Of a stretch of DNA of 64,000 nucleotides, positions 47,400-58,679 are shown piece by piece. This DNA is from Diphasiastrum complanatum (lineage: Eukaryota; Streptophyta; Lycopodiopsida; Lycopodiales; Lycopodiaceae). The translations under genes were made by a program, and so were the position numbers. Each line of letters begins with the position of its first letter. The stretch's first letter is position 1. A model generated the notes under the pieces. The model had not been told where the DNA came from and ran no database searches. It worked only from the letters and a program-made list of their open reading frames with translations. The stretch covers positions 38,806,015 through 38,870,014 of the forward strand of contig CM055110.1 of NCBI GenBank assembly GCA_029204225.1, in the 5' to 3' direction.

Positions 47400-47600
47400 G
47401 ATCTAGTGACGGTTGATGAGCTAAAATCCAAAGTGCTAGTCTCCTAGAATATAGGAATATTTCCTACAAAATAGGATCTAAGGAAAATGGTCAACTGATG
47501 GTTGAATGAGGGAGAAGGTTGGATCGCCTTCTTCTAGTTGTAAGTGCTCGTCGTTGACAGAGGCCGATCTAGGTGGCGGCCGATGATTTGGAAGATACAT
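46600..47600. repeat. direct repeat pair around short GAGAGAATTTTT tandem units
   Basis: 46661-46752 and 47502-47596 are about 95-bp direct repeats (gagaaggttggatcg, cttcttctagttgtaagtg, aggccgatctaggtggcgg). Between them are diverged units such as ttcgagtctttggaaaaa and cgactccaaagagagaattt. Confidence 0.75.
47318..47394. repeat. (TC)n microsatellite
   Basis: About 77 bp of TC dinucleotide. Confidence 0.97.
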
Positions 47601-48175
47601 ATGTATATATGACCTGTATGATAAACACAAAAAAAGTCTATATCAATTATAAAGTTTACACTTGAAACTGATATTATACACAACTCTCTTATTTCTGTTA
47701 AGTGTAGTTCAATCTATTCAATGTCAAAGTTCAAAGAGTATGTTGATTAGACTCACTTCATGATATATGATGATTTCTTGCATTCAGAAATGCAAATCAT
47801 AGTAGTGACTGATGATAAAGAAACCTCCAACATCTGAGCACATTAAACTTGTTCGAGCAAGTTGTGAATCAACAATCAATGTAAATAAGAAGAATGTCTT
47901 CCTAGCAATAATTTATCTGCAAGCACAAACCTAAAGAAAGTTTGTGGCAATTAAGTTTTCTTCTATAAACTAATGCAGTGATACGAAAGAAAAAGAAAAT
48001 TTTGAAATATATAAAAAAGAAACAACTACTTAGGATTTTGTGTTGCACCAGAATAAATGCTCTAGGGCAAAATAGATTAAAATGGACGATGTGAAAGTCA
48101 CATTTTGGCTTCCCAACAAATTGGACTACTATTAGCTAATGAACAAAAATTCGTGGGTGGTCGACGGTGGCAGGG

Positions 48176-48176
<1 letters not shown>

Positions 48177-48223
<47 letters not shown>
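48177..48223. repeat. (TG)n microsatellite
   Basis: About 46 bp of TG dinucleotide. The open frames across it are artefacts. Confidence 0.97.
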
Positions 48224-48225
<2 letters not shown>

Positions 48226-48389
48226 CCTTTTATTCAGCGATGCGTGTGCCTGTGTGTCTGTGTGTGTATTCAAGTGGGTATTGTTAGACTTATTGTCTTT
48301 GAGCCAATGTTAGAAAACCTGGTGTATGCCCAAGTATTGGTTTCTGATTTATCAGACGACCTGATGTCTATTCCTTAAAAATATTGGAA

Positions 48390-50280
48390 TATGAAATCGT
48401 TGCTGCTTCAATTTTTTGTAACAATTGTGGCTTTCTATGTAATGCTTAAAACCTATTTTATTGGTTATTTGTAAAAAATTAAAATAGACTTTAAAAAAAT
48501 GCTAAATATTCATGTGATTTGTTTACATGATAAAAGATTTCAATTTGTTGCTTTTTATTGAAAAGTCTAATTCTTTTGGACATGGCATACTATTTTTTTG
48601 AATCATTTAATGCATATTTTTGCAATGAATTTTTTTGTGAAATTTGAGAATTTTTACACCAAAAAACATGTTCTTGGGCAAAATTCACAATACTAAATGG
48701 TTACTCCTTTTCAGGGATTTGACCCATTTCAAAAGATTTCGCGTTATAAACTTTGCATGCACAATCTTTGAGGTAGGCTAGAGTTTTCTAGAAGCTATGG
48801 GCAAAATCAAAGAGCTATAGGGATTGAATGAAGTAAACAAATAATTGAAAATTGAGCTTTTGGTTGATTAGTACCTCAATTCTCAAATTTGATTGCAAGA
48901 GGACTCTATTCTAACAAATTTGAGTCTTTTGGCCTGTCATAAACCTCTTTTGATCGCTTGAGGCTTATGCATTAATTCACAAAAGCTTGCTAGAAGGGCT
49001 CCCTACTCTCCTAATCTAAATCCACGGAGCTAAGAACTATAGCAAACTCACAACTATTTAGATTCATTTCAAAGAAATCCAAAATGGGCATAACAAACAA
49101 AAAATACACATCATATTGTGAATATCAAAATTTCCATTTCATTTGCCATAGAAACCATATTATATAAATAACTATAAATATTGTCTAAAAAAAGTGCTAC
49201 TACTTCATCTCCCTCTTTGAATGAGAGTGCATGCGACCTCAAAATCAATAGCTTGAAAAGGAGATTTATTTAATAACTCATACCATAAAATTATATCTAT
49301 ACGTGCTAAATCCAATCATTATTGATTACCTAAAAAATAATAAATTGCCTAATTAGTCGATAGATGTGTCTCTCTCTTTAGTAGTACTAAAAAATAACTA
49401 TGATTTTTCACTAGACTGAATTTGAAAAATTCAATAAAGCCATTTCATTATCTTAAGTCAATTTTAGAAAATACTCAATAATGAATTTAAACAAAAACAA
49501 TTATTGATATTAAATCAATTAAAATTTTGACGATTTTTTCTATTAGTGATTGGAAGCTAATAAAATTCAATTTCAATTTTCAATACACTGTTCCATCACC
49601 ATTCATTACTAATTCAGCATTAAAATTGGCATGCATGACATGCAATAATCATAATACAACTATTCACGTGAATCAATCATACTGAGGGCCTACGTTGCAA
49701 ATTTTGATTGTTATGATACGAAAAAGTATTCAAGCACGAATCATTGCTGGTCAAACTATTGTAAGTCAATTCTGCAGGCCTCCAAATATTCTAAGTAATG
49801 CAAAACAAGGTCATTCAACCAATTACTACCATCTAATTCTATGAAATGCAATCAAAACATCTTAGAACTTTTTGGGTTTCTAACTGAAAATTGCCAAAAC
49901 TTTTGATGGCAATAATTTTGGGTACAGAGAACAAAATTGATCCTTGTAAAGCACAATACAGAGGGAGCCAAGGTCAACTAGAGGCCTATCATGTCACCCT
50001 AAGCGGCATAGTCCACACATGCAAGAAAGAAAGATTGAAAAAACTTGCAAAAGGGGCATAATTCATAACCGCATCCTAGATTTTGCATGCCCTCAGAGTG
50101 TCATTAAGGACAGTCTCTAGACATTCTTCACGGATCAACGAAGCCTTCAATCAGGTCCAAATATGTAGCAAAGGGATCAAAATGAGCAAAAATTAATATT
50201 TGGGAGCTCAAACGATTGTCCTGTAGTACAATCTTCACCAACAGACCTAAATATAAAGGCTGCAGGCATGGCATGCCCCT
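48390..50280. other. AT-rich intergenic DNA
   Basis: No gene or clear repeat seen. The last few hundred bases would be the 3' flank of AKR gene 2. Confidence 0.4.
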
Positions 50281-50282
50281 CC

Positions 50283-53154
50283 CTAGATGTCTCCATCCCA
50301 CAGTTCTTCAATGTTCTTATAAGGCCCCTTGGGACTGCAAAATTCCTTCACAGGGAAAGCTCGGTGTTGCTCAATTTTACTTAATTGGGTGATGTCGTCG
50401 TCGGATAGCTCCCAGCTGAATATATCAAAGTTTTCTGCTATTCGTTTTGAATTGAAGCTTTTGGGCAGCACGCTAGCTCCAGTCTGCACTCCCCAGCGCA
50501 ATGCCACCTGAAAGCATATTGCAAGGCTGCACTGTTCACAATAGCATTACTTAATCTGACATTTGAACAAACAACAGACTAATTTGCAACCCAAATACTA
50601 GATTTCATTTGTGTAGCTCAGAATGTAAGAGAGGCCCTCTCAAATAGAGCGATGATCCCTGAATACCCACCTGAGCTGCTGTCTTGCAATGCTTATCTGC
50701 GATGCTTTGAATAACAGGATTACTTACGACAATTTGTGTACCATAAATAGCTCCTGGAGCGCCAATAGGTGACCATCCACTGACATGGATGCCCTTGGCA
50801 TCACAAAATGGTTTCAGTTTCTTTTGTTGCCACACAGGATGCCTCTCAACCTGCATTAGAATAGATAAGAAACTCATCAAATCAATTATATCAGTGTGAT
50901 GATATTCTTATGCTGGATGAAAATATACCAGAGCTTAAAAGTCACGAAGAAAGACAAGCGTTGATGACATCTCCTTCCAAGTTGAGTTGCATTTGAGGAG
51001 AGCTGCCACCGCTTTTAGCAAATGGTTTGACCAGAATTTTTATCAACACCCTCCAATCTAAATCTAGATGCAAAATTTAAGGCAAAATTTACAGACAAAC
51101 ATCTTACACTATTTGAGAAACAGAGTAGCGATTTTTATTCCAGCAATCACAGAAACTTGCAAAGGAGTAAATTCAACCACTTTGAAGATACTTCATAGTG
51201 TCCTGACATACCTGATTAACAGATGGAACAATCTTAGCATGGTCAAGCAAGCTTGTCAATTTTTCTACAGTGAAGTTACTGACACCGATGGCATGGATTA
51301 ATCCTTCTTCGACACACTTTTCCAGTGCCTGCCAAGTTGCCTTGATGTCAACAGGAAGGTACTCATCTTCTTTTGGGGGCATTGCCGAACCCTTTTTGAA
51401 CCTCAAAGGCCAGTGGATCAAGTAGAGGTCAATGTAGTCTATCTGCAAAAGACTGCAAAAACATGCGTGATAATCCTTTATTGTTTTTATACGTGAAATC
51501 TATAGAACGACTTCAGATGCCAGATTGGCAAACTTGATTTTTCATTAGTTACTTGATGTTGACAGTAATATCGAGTGTCACAATAGACACCATATTTGCT
51601 CTCCATTTTATGCATGTTATATTGTTGTTACAAGACAAACCCAATGCCAGTTATGGACATCTAAAGATCTGGGGAAAATGTTTGGTTTAAACCGCCATCA
51701 TCCCTCCACTATGTCGCAAAGGCTCTGGGTTTCCAGCATAAAGGACATCACACTTGGAATCTCCTGGAGTTTACTCCGCAATCCAAAGACATGCATAATT
51801 CTTCAAAGAAAGTAAGATATGAAAAACTTTTGCTTGCTGTCTTTAGGCAAGTAACAGACCGCCACTGGCGATCCATATGATTCTTTAATGCATGCGATTG
51901 CACATGGCAATATTTGAAAAGCATGTATCCACAAGGAATGAAGTTATGAAGAGAATGTAATACCTGAGACTCTTCTTCACTGCTGATAACACATCTTCAG
52001 GCTCATGATCCGAACTCCACAATTTCGAGGTGATAAACACCTCCTCTCTTCTCACTAGTCCATTCTTGAACGCTTCGGCTAGGGCTTCGCCTAGAGCACC
52101 TTCAGTCCCATATAAGGTCGCTGTATCGAAATGCCTGTAACCCACCTGCAAACACCTTCAGAGGATGACATGAGGTTCGTGTTAAGGATGGTAATGTATG
52201 CTTTCACACCTACACATAATAACTAGTTAACAACAAAGAGCCTTGGGTCCCGGAAGGACGCGTTTGTCGCCTCCTCATTGTCTCTATGTATGGGCAGTTC
52301 GCCCTTCTCTCATAATCAGTTAATGTAGATGTAGTTACACATCTATCTCTCCCTCTCCTGCTGCGACGTTGATCTCTGAAACGTGATATGGTATCAGAGC
52401 CATGAGCCCTGACAGTGATCTCAGTGCATTCATGATGCATTGTTGAGAAATAGACCGTGTCCTTGAGCGAATCATTCAGAAGGCAGAGCGGAATGAATCC
52501 TGATCCTGCGCAGACCTCTCTTTGCTTCTAGTCAGAACTCGTGCATAGAAGAAATGTCTGAAACCAGCCCTGGTCCTCTTGTTCTCTTCATGCCCAATAT
52601 GCTGACAAACTTAAAACAACAAACACGAAGAAGAGATGGCAATCATCTCTGATACAGAACAAGCCAAAGTTGCTGAAGCAAGCAACCAATGTGAGCTCTT
52701 TGTTCGTGGTATCTGTTTAGAAACACCAATACTTTATTTGAATAGTTTAAAAGATTTACACCTGAAGTTCAAATCATCCACACTGAACTCATATCAATTT
52801 CCTACAGTGAACATAATGTGATAGAGACTGATAGCAATCAGTTTGGCAAGACTGGGCCCAAACAATGGTAATATTCGTCTTAGCTGCCAACAAGATGCAC
52901 TACCACACGATCCTACGAGAGTGTGCTTAACTACTGCGGAGAAAATATTACAAGGAACAAACGAGCCGAAATCAGATGGAGCTCGTAGATTATGGAGCAA
53001 GTATTGGATGTTATGTCAAGAATCTGACCTTGATGGCATGCAAAACAGCATTAACAACTTGAGATTGATCACCGTCCAGCAGGACTGAGCCCAACCCAAT
53101 GGCAGGAATAGATTTTCCCTTGTTCAGAGGGAAGCTTACCACCGCAGACGCCAT
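50283..53154 (-). CDS. NADPH-dependent aldo-keto reductase, gene 2
   Basis: Five exons on the minus strand: 53154-53029, 52145-51964, 51452-51212, 50850-50671, 50507-50283. Their lengths (126, 182, 241, 180, 225) equal those of gene 1, and the product is again 317 aa. The catalytic tetrad is D49, Y54, K83, H116. The cofactor segment is [17 protein letters not shown]. The ATG at 53152-53154 is chosen because it aligns with gene 1 ([20 protein letters not shown]); the frame opens upstream without homology. The C-terminus differs most from gene 1 ([12 protein letters not shown]). All introns are gt-ag. Intron 1 is 883 bp against 520 bp in gene 1 and contains a copia remnant. It is probably functional, with a cytosolic carbonyl-reductase role. 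Confidence 0.93.
52160..52640 (+). mobile_element. copia LTR end and primer site inside AKR gene 2 intron 1
   Basis: tggtatcagagcc at 52389-52401 on the plus strand is a copia primer-binding site. The 150-230 bp to its left is likely U5/LTR and the text to its right resembles a leader. It is antisense to the host gene. Limits are approximate and no gag was recognised. Confidence 0.5.
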
Positions 53155-53361
53155 AAACACTTTCTGAACTAGAAATGTGCAATCTGAGCGATATTCAAGC
53201 AAACGTTCTCAGGATGTGCGAGCTATCTTGTTTTTAGCTTACTCCAGCTCAAACATTTAAATCTTCTCGAAGCAAAGTAGCCCAATATTATGGACAGGCT
53301 ACAGCTGAGAAATGTATCAGTCAAAGCCTATCGAATAGCCGAGAGTTGCTGGTGCGTCAGA

Positions 53362-53617
53362 AGCAAAGTTCCCACGGCACAGGTGCCGTGGGGTCTGAGT
53401 GCAGTGGCAAGTGCCGTACCACGGCACATGTGCTGTGCTACTGCACATATATATATATTTTTTAATTTTTTGACTTTAATAGGGCCATTTTATGGTTTTT
53501 TTTAATTTAAAAAAAAAAGTGATGTAGGTGCCGTGGGTGTTGTGGCACTGAAAAGGTATGACACCTGTACGGCACTTACGGTACGTATGCCGTACCACGG
53601 CACCCGGAACTTTGGTC
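53362..53617. repeat. GC-rich inverted-repeat element with GGTGCCGTGG motifs
   Basis: Ends read caaagttccc on the left and, inverted, caaagttccg on the right. Inside, cacggcac/gtgccgtg recur in both orientations around an AT-rich centre (atatatatat, poly-T and poly-A). It looks like a small foldback or MITE near the 5' end of AKR gene 2. Confidence 0.55.
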
Positions 53618-53699
53618 AAAAGAAGCAGAAAATGCTCTTTTCCAGGTTGCCCGCAGATATCGGTGGCACATCCCACGTTGTTTAAAATAAGTGGGTCTT

Positions 53700-54365
53700 G
53701 AGTCTTAACGTGTCCTACAAGTTACAAGTATGTATCTATATACATATACACATACACCTAATTTCAAACCTTTTAAGGGCCTTGTATATGGCTACTGCAA
53801 CATCCTACCTAACAGGGTCCTACTCAGGTTAGGATCAATTAGGTCCATGAAATCACAGTCATCGTCCTATCTACTAGGGAAACGTAACAACACATCCCAG
53901 GTCTGCACTGGCTATGCGCCATTAGGGTTAAATTACACTCGATCCCCTAGCATTTTCATATGTTCCATTACTGACCATGGTAGCATGCACTTTCTTACAA
54001 TGAAGAAGCTGAACTAACCGATGAACAGATCCTACGACACATGGATCCTACACGCTATGGCACACAGAAAATACCAGCTCAACCTCCTTAGAAACTCCCT
54101 TAGCTAGAGTTTCTAGGTGGAACCTCCCAAGGCACCTACAGTGAAGAAAAATCAATTGAAGTAGCGCTACAATCAAATGATCCGATGGAATGACCTACCA
54201 GAAGAAGCCATAACTATAGTGGTGAAGATATCGTAACCTCGAGACGAATATCCAACCAGTTTCCCAGAATAACAACTCCAAGATAGAAAGGGCAAGAAGA
54301 AGATCTTAGACAGAATGTCAAGATGTAGATTTGTGTAAATTTGAAGGTCTTACATGTTGTAAAAA
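53700..54365. other. non-coding, possible gypsy upstream region
   Basis: No clear gag or protease. Some text before 54370 may be the decayed region upstream of the gypsy RT. Confidence 0.3.
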
Positions 54366-54369
54366 GGAA

Positions 54370-56660
54370 GGATCACTTTTCTCTACCTTTCATAGAAAGT
54401 GTTTTAGATCACATAGCTGGAGCAGACTCGCTTACAGTTTTCTGGACGGTTTCAACGACTACAATCATGTCCGTGTCTTAAGATCAACATAAAGCCGCAT
54501 TTGCTATTGAATGGATAACTTATGCCTATAAGGTAATGTTGTTCAAACTTTGTAATGCCTCTAGAACTTTTCAAAGAGTTATGCAAATGGCATTCAAATA
54601 TTACCTATAGAGGTTTTTGGAAATTTTCCTAGATGATCTGTGTGTGCATGGACCTAATAGCGAGCACCTGTCTCAACTGGAGAAAGTGCTAATTCAATGT
54701 CACAAGTACCAAATCTCTTTGAACCTAGAAAAGTGTTAATTTTGGGTGACACTCGGCTGATTTTAGGCCACATTGTATCAAGACACATAATCGCCATTAA
54801 TCTCTCCAAGATACGAGTCATCGTAGATCTATCACCACTAGGGACGATTCGTGAAGTGTATATATTCATGGGTCATGCTAACTATTATCGGGTCTTCATT
54901 TTATACTTTTCGGAGTTAGCAAGGCCGATTTACAAACTCACCATAGATCCACATTGGACGGAGGAAGTCCTACAAGCTTTCCAGAAGCTCAAGGAAGCAT
55001 AGATCTCAACTTCAATCTTACGATCACCCAATTGGACTATTGAATTTCATGTGCATACGGACGCATCAAAGTATGCTATTTCAGCCATCTGGACCTAGCC
55101 AAGAGAGCACAAAAAAATATTTTCCAATCTGTTTTGCTAGTCAACAGCTCAACGAAGCAAAGATAAACTACTCAACAATGGAACAGGAGGCACTAACAAT
55201 GATTTTTGCGATCAAGAAATTTAAACATTATTTGATGGCCACCCACTTTGCATTTATATGGACCATCAACCCTTGTTGTATCTAGTGAACAAGACCTACA
55301 ACACCAAAAGAATATTGTTAGAGTTTGATTTTAGGATCATGGTATGCAAGGAAAAACAACATTAAATGGCAAATCATGTATCATAAATCAAAGCAAAGGA
55401 GATCACAACCCAACCTAATGATCAATTACCAGATGCTGCCTTATTCTATGTCGACACTATACCATATTTGGGCCGCAAATATTATTGAATATTTAATGTC
55501 GGACCAACCAGCCAAGTCATTACCTAAGGTGGAACAACGGAAGCTAGTGTTGGGAGCTCGACCTTATTAGTTGATTCTCGGCCAGTTATATCGAAGAGGA
55601 CCCAATGACGTCCTCCAAAGGTGTATTATTTCCCATGAAACCACCCAGATTCTTTCACTCTCACATGAAGACATGGGCGGCGGTTAATTTTGCAATAGAC
55701 GTTACAATTTGCAAGATCCTACAGTCCGAATGCTAGTGGCCAATGATTCACAAGGATATGGAAGAATACTTGAAAAAATGCGATGTGTCACTCAATGAGC
55801 TACACCAACTTTGACTTTTTACATCCGATCATGGCCCAGGCACCATTTGAAAACTGGGGATTGGACTATATTGGTCTATCCACCCAATAGCTAGGAGCAC
55901 CCAAGCCCGATACATCATCGTGGCTATAGATTATCTTACTAAATGGATAGAAGCCAAGGCCACACGAGTGGCTGATGCCAGGACTACTGCCAAGTGTTTG
56001 TATGAAAATATCATTGTGTGCTTCGGATGCCCGGAGATAGTCAACGATCGTGAAAGCCATTTTGTCAATGAGATCATCAAGGTCTTACTGGAAGAGTTTT
56101 TCATAATCCATCGGTTTAGTACACCCTATTATCCTTGTGGTAATGGGCAAGCGAAATCATCCAATAGTTGAAACTAGCAAATCTGATTAGAGAGCATATA
56201 TTACATGCTACTCTGTGGGCATTCATGATGGCATACAAGGGTAGCACTGATCAAACACCATTCCAAATGGGTCAGGATGTTGTAATGCTAGTAGAGTTTT
56301 TGGTACCATCATTGTGGGTTGCCACCACACAACGTCTTGATGACTTCAAATCTCTACAATTGCGCCATGAAGTACTACATAAACTTTGTGAGACGTCTAT
56401 TAGTAGTGCATGCACTTGCTACTGAGAAAGCACGTTGCAAGGCATGGCATGATCGTCGATTGCACAAGAAAGGTCTTTGAGCTGGAGATCTGGTTCTCAT
56501 GTACAAAACTAAAGTGATCAAGGGAAAATTGAAGTTCACAGGTGAAGGAGTGTACGACATCAAGGAAATTTTCAACCATAGAGTTGTGACACTTCAACAG
56601 CTAGATGGGACTCCATTCGATACACCCATCAATGGTAGCTGATTACGTAAGTATTGGCCA
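54370..56660 (+). pseudogene. decayed Ty3/gypsy pol (RT, RNase H, integrase)
   Basis: RT: DQHKAAFAIEW, LFKLCNASRTFQRVMQMAF, catalytic FLDD at 54626-54637, YQISLNLEKC. Then GHIVSRHIIAIN and HANYYRVFILYFSELARPIY (54697-55002), RNase H ICFASQQLNEAKINYSTMEQ (55040-55285), and integrase IDYLTKWIEAKATRVADART, VNDRESHFVNEI, FSTPYYPCGNGQAKSSNS (55920-56171). In the integrase the final catalytic Glu of NGQAES is Lys. The tail reads GDLVLMYKTKVIKGKLKFTG. Many stops and shifts throughout. No LTR pair was found. Confidence 0.82.
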
Positions 56661-56938
56661 CCTCAATAATGCAGATGAAGCAGGATGTTGACTTGTGGGT
56701 AATACATAACCTATTATCTTACATTACTACAAGCGAGCATTACAAATCAGATCTAAACAGGAAGCAGCATCCAAGAGCCATCAAGTAGAGCCAAGAGGTA
56801 GCAGGACATCATCAAAAGACAGTTATCAATTGACAGTGCAAATCATACTTGACAAGATCAGGCCCGATTCGACAAAATAAGGAGAAAATCGCTTAAGATG
56901 ATGAAATGGCTATCAAACCATCATAAGAACCTTCATAG

Positions 56939-57889
56939 TGTGAAAATTACAGCAAATAAGGATCCTAAAACACTTGAAATGATGAGGGAAATAATAGATT
57001 ATGATTTCATAAGATTAGCACAAGTTGAACCATCAAAATCCATCAAAAATCTATGCTTGAACCTCACTAAATGGCCCAAATCCTTGAAGAAGGCTTCACA
57101 CGTGTGAAAGTACGGCCTCCCACAGTCTGAGTACTGTACACCAGACCTACATTCAATCCTATAATCATTAGTAATCACAAGTACTCAAACAATTATGAAC
57201 ATAGAGAGCAATTGCATCATTATGAGAGAAAAAACATGAAATTGCTTGGTTGATTTTGGTGAGATATCATCACCTAGAGGGAAACAATAGATTATGATTT
57301 CATAAGATTAGCACAAGTTGAACCATCAAAATCCATCAAAAATCTATGCTTGAACCTCACTAAATGGCCCAAATCCTTGAAGAAGGCTTCACACGTGTGA
57401 AAGTACGGCCTCCCACAGTCTGAGTACTGTACACCAGACCTACATTCAATCCTATAATCATTAGTAATCACAAGTACTCAAACAATTATGAACATAGAGA
57501 GCAATTGCATCATTATGAGAGAAAAAACATGAAATTGCTTGATTGATTTTGGTGAGATATCATCACCTATATATACATGATCCATCACGGTTTTGGGCAG
57601 GTATGAGTAGCCCTAAACCTATCCCTAATGCTAATTTTGGTGGATCTTTCATCCCTATCAAGTTAGGGTTGGAATCTTGGAGATCCCTCAACAATGCAAA
57701 AACTACCAAAAATAGCTCCTATTTTTTCTCCCTTGTATCTAAGCATAATTTGGACTCATTCCAAAGGTTCTAATACTTAGGTCTACTTGAGAACATCCTT
57801 ATGAATGGAATCCTATGCTATTTGGCACATGTGACAAGCCACATCATGACCATCTAACTATTTACAAGTCATATGACCAAAACTAGTCA
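56939..57889 (-). repeat. solo LTR of the element 4 family, with internal duplication
   Basis: Matches 39078-39734 at both ends. A 293-bp segment (agggaaataatag at 56985 and agggaaacaatag at 57278) is present twice in tandem, which explains the 951-bp length. No target duplication is evident. Confidence 0.88.
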
Positions 57890-58678
57890 AGCTAGAATTG
57901 TGAATTTTTAACACATAGAGCTCACCATAAAACACCGTTGTGAGTTGAGTGGGTAATATTGTGAGGTTCTCCTTAAGAAATATCGAATAATAGTGAAAAA
58001 AATGCATCAAACAAAAAAATCATGTTTTCTGTGCAAGCTATTTTTTAAAACACATAGTTATTCTCACCATTTTTAAAAATCACATATTTTCAAAAGTAAA
58101 GTTGCTAAAACTTATATAAGGTTTAGCAGATAAAATATTTTTTATAATAACATATTTCAGAAAATTAAAAAGTGTTAAAAAATTTTGTTAGATCATTCAA
58201 ACAGGATTAATTCAATTCTAAAATTAGTCTATATTCTGCACTTTTAAAAGACTTCAATGTTTTAGAAAAATACTAAAAACAAATTCATGTTTAAATGAAT
58301 AAGTTTTATCATGTCATCAAAAATATTACATTCTTTAAACTGCTACTGTTTGATATAAATGAAAACATAATATCATTTACATCATTTGGTAGTAAAATCC
58401 TAATATAAAATATGTGTAGGACACAATGAAGTTTTTAAATATGTAAGAAAGTAATTTACATTGTAGTGTATTCGAATTTTATTGTAATGCTACTATGAAT
58501 GACCATATTAATGATTACTATAAAGAAATTTTTTTACTATAACAAGATTATCTTAATGGTGATTTCATAAAACTCGCACTTATTCACACAATAATCGATA
58601 CAAAGCAATTGTTATATTGAATAATATTTGTTCAATACAAATATTCAAAAGGCCTTGAACTGTATCAAATAAAATATT
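57890..58678. other. AT-rich interval
   Basis: No gene seen. It lies 3' of the methyltransferase-like gene on the minus strand. Confidence 0.4.
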
Positions 58679-58679
58679 C

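Noticed and set aside
47244-47447. Serine-leucine rich frame
   Set aside because: Product of the (TC)n run at 47318-47394.
48105-48378. Frames encoding alternating Cys-Val
   Set aside because: Products of the (TG)n microsatellite.
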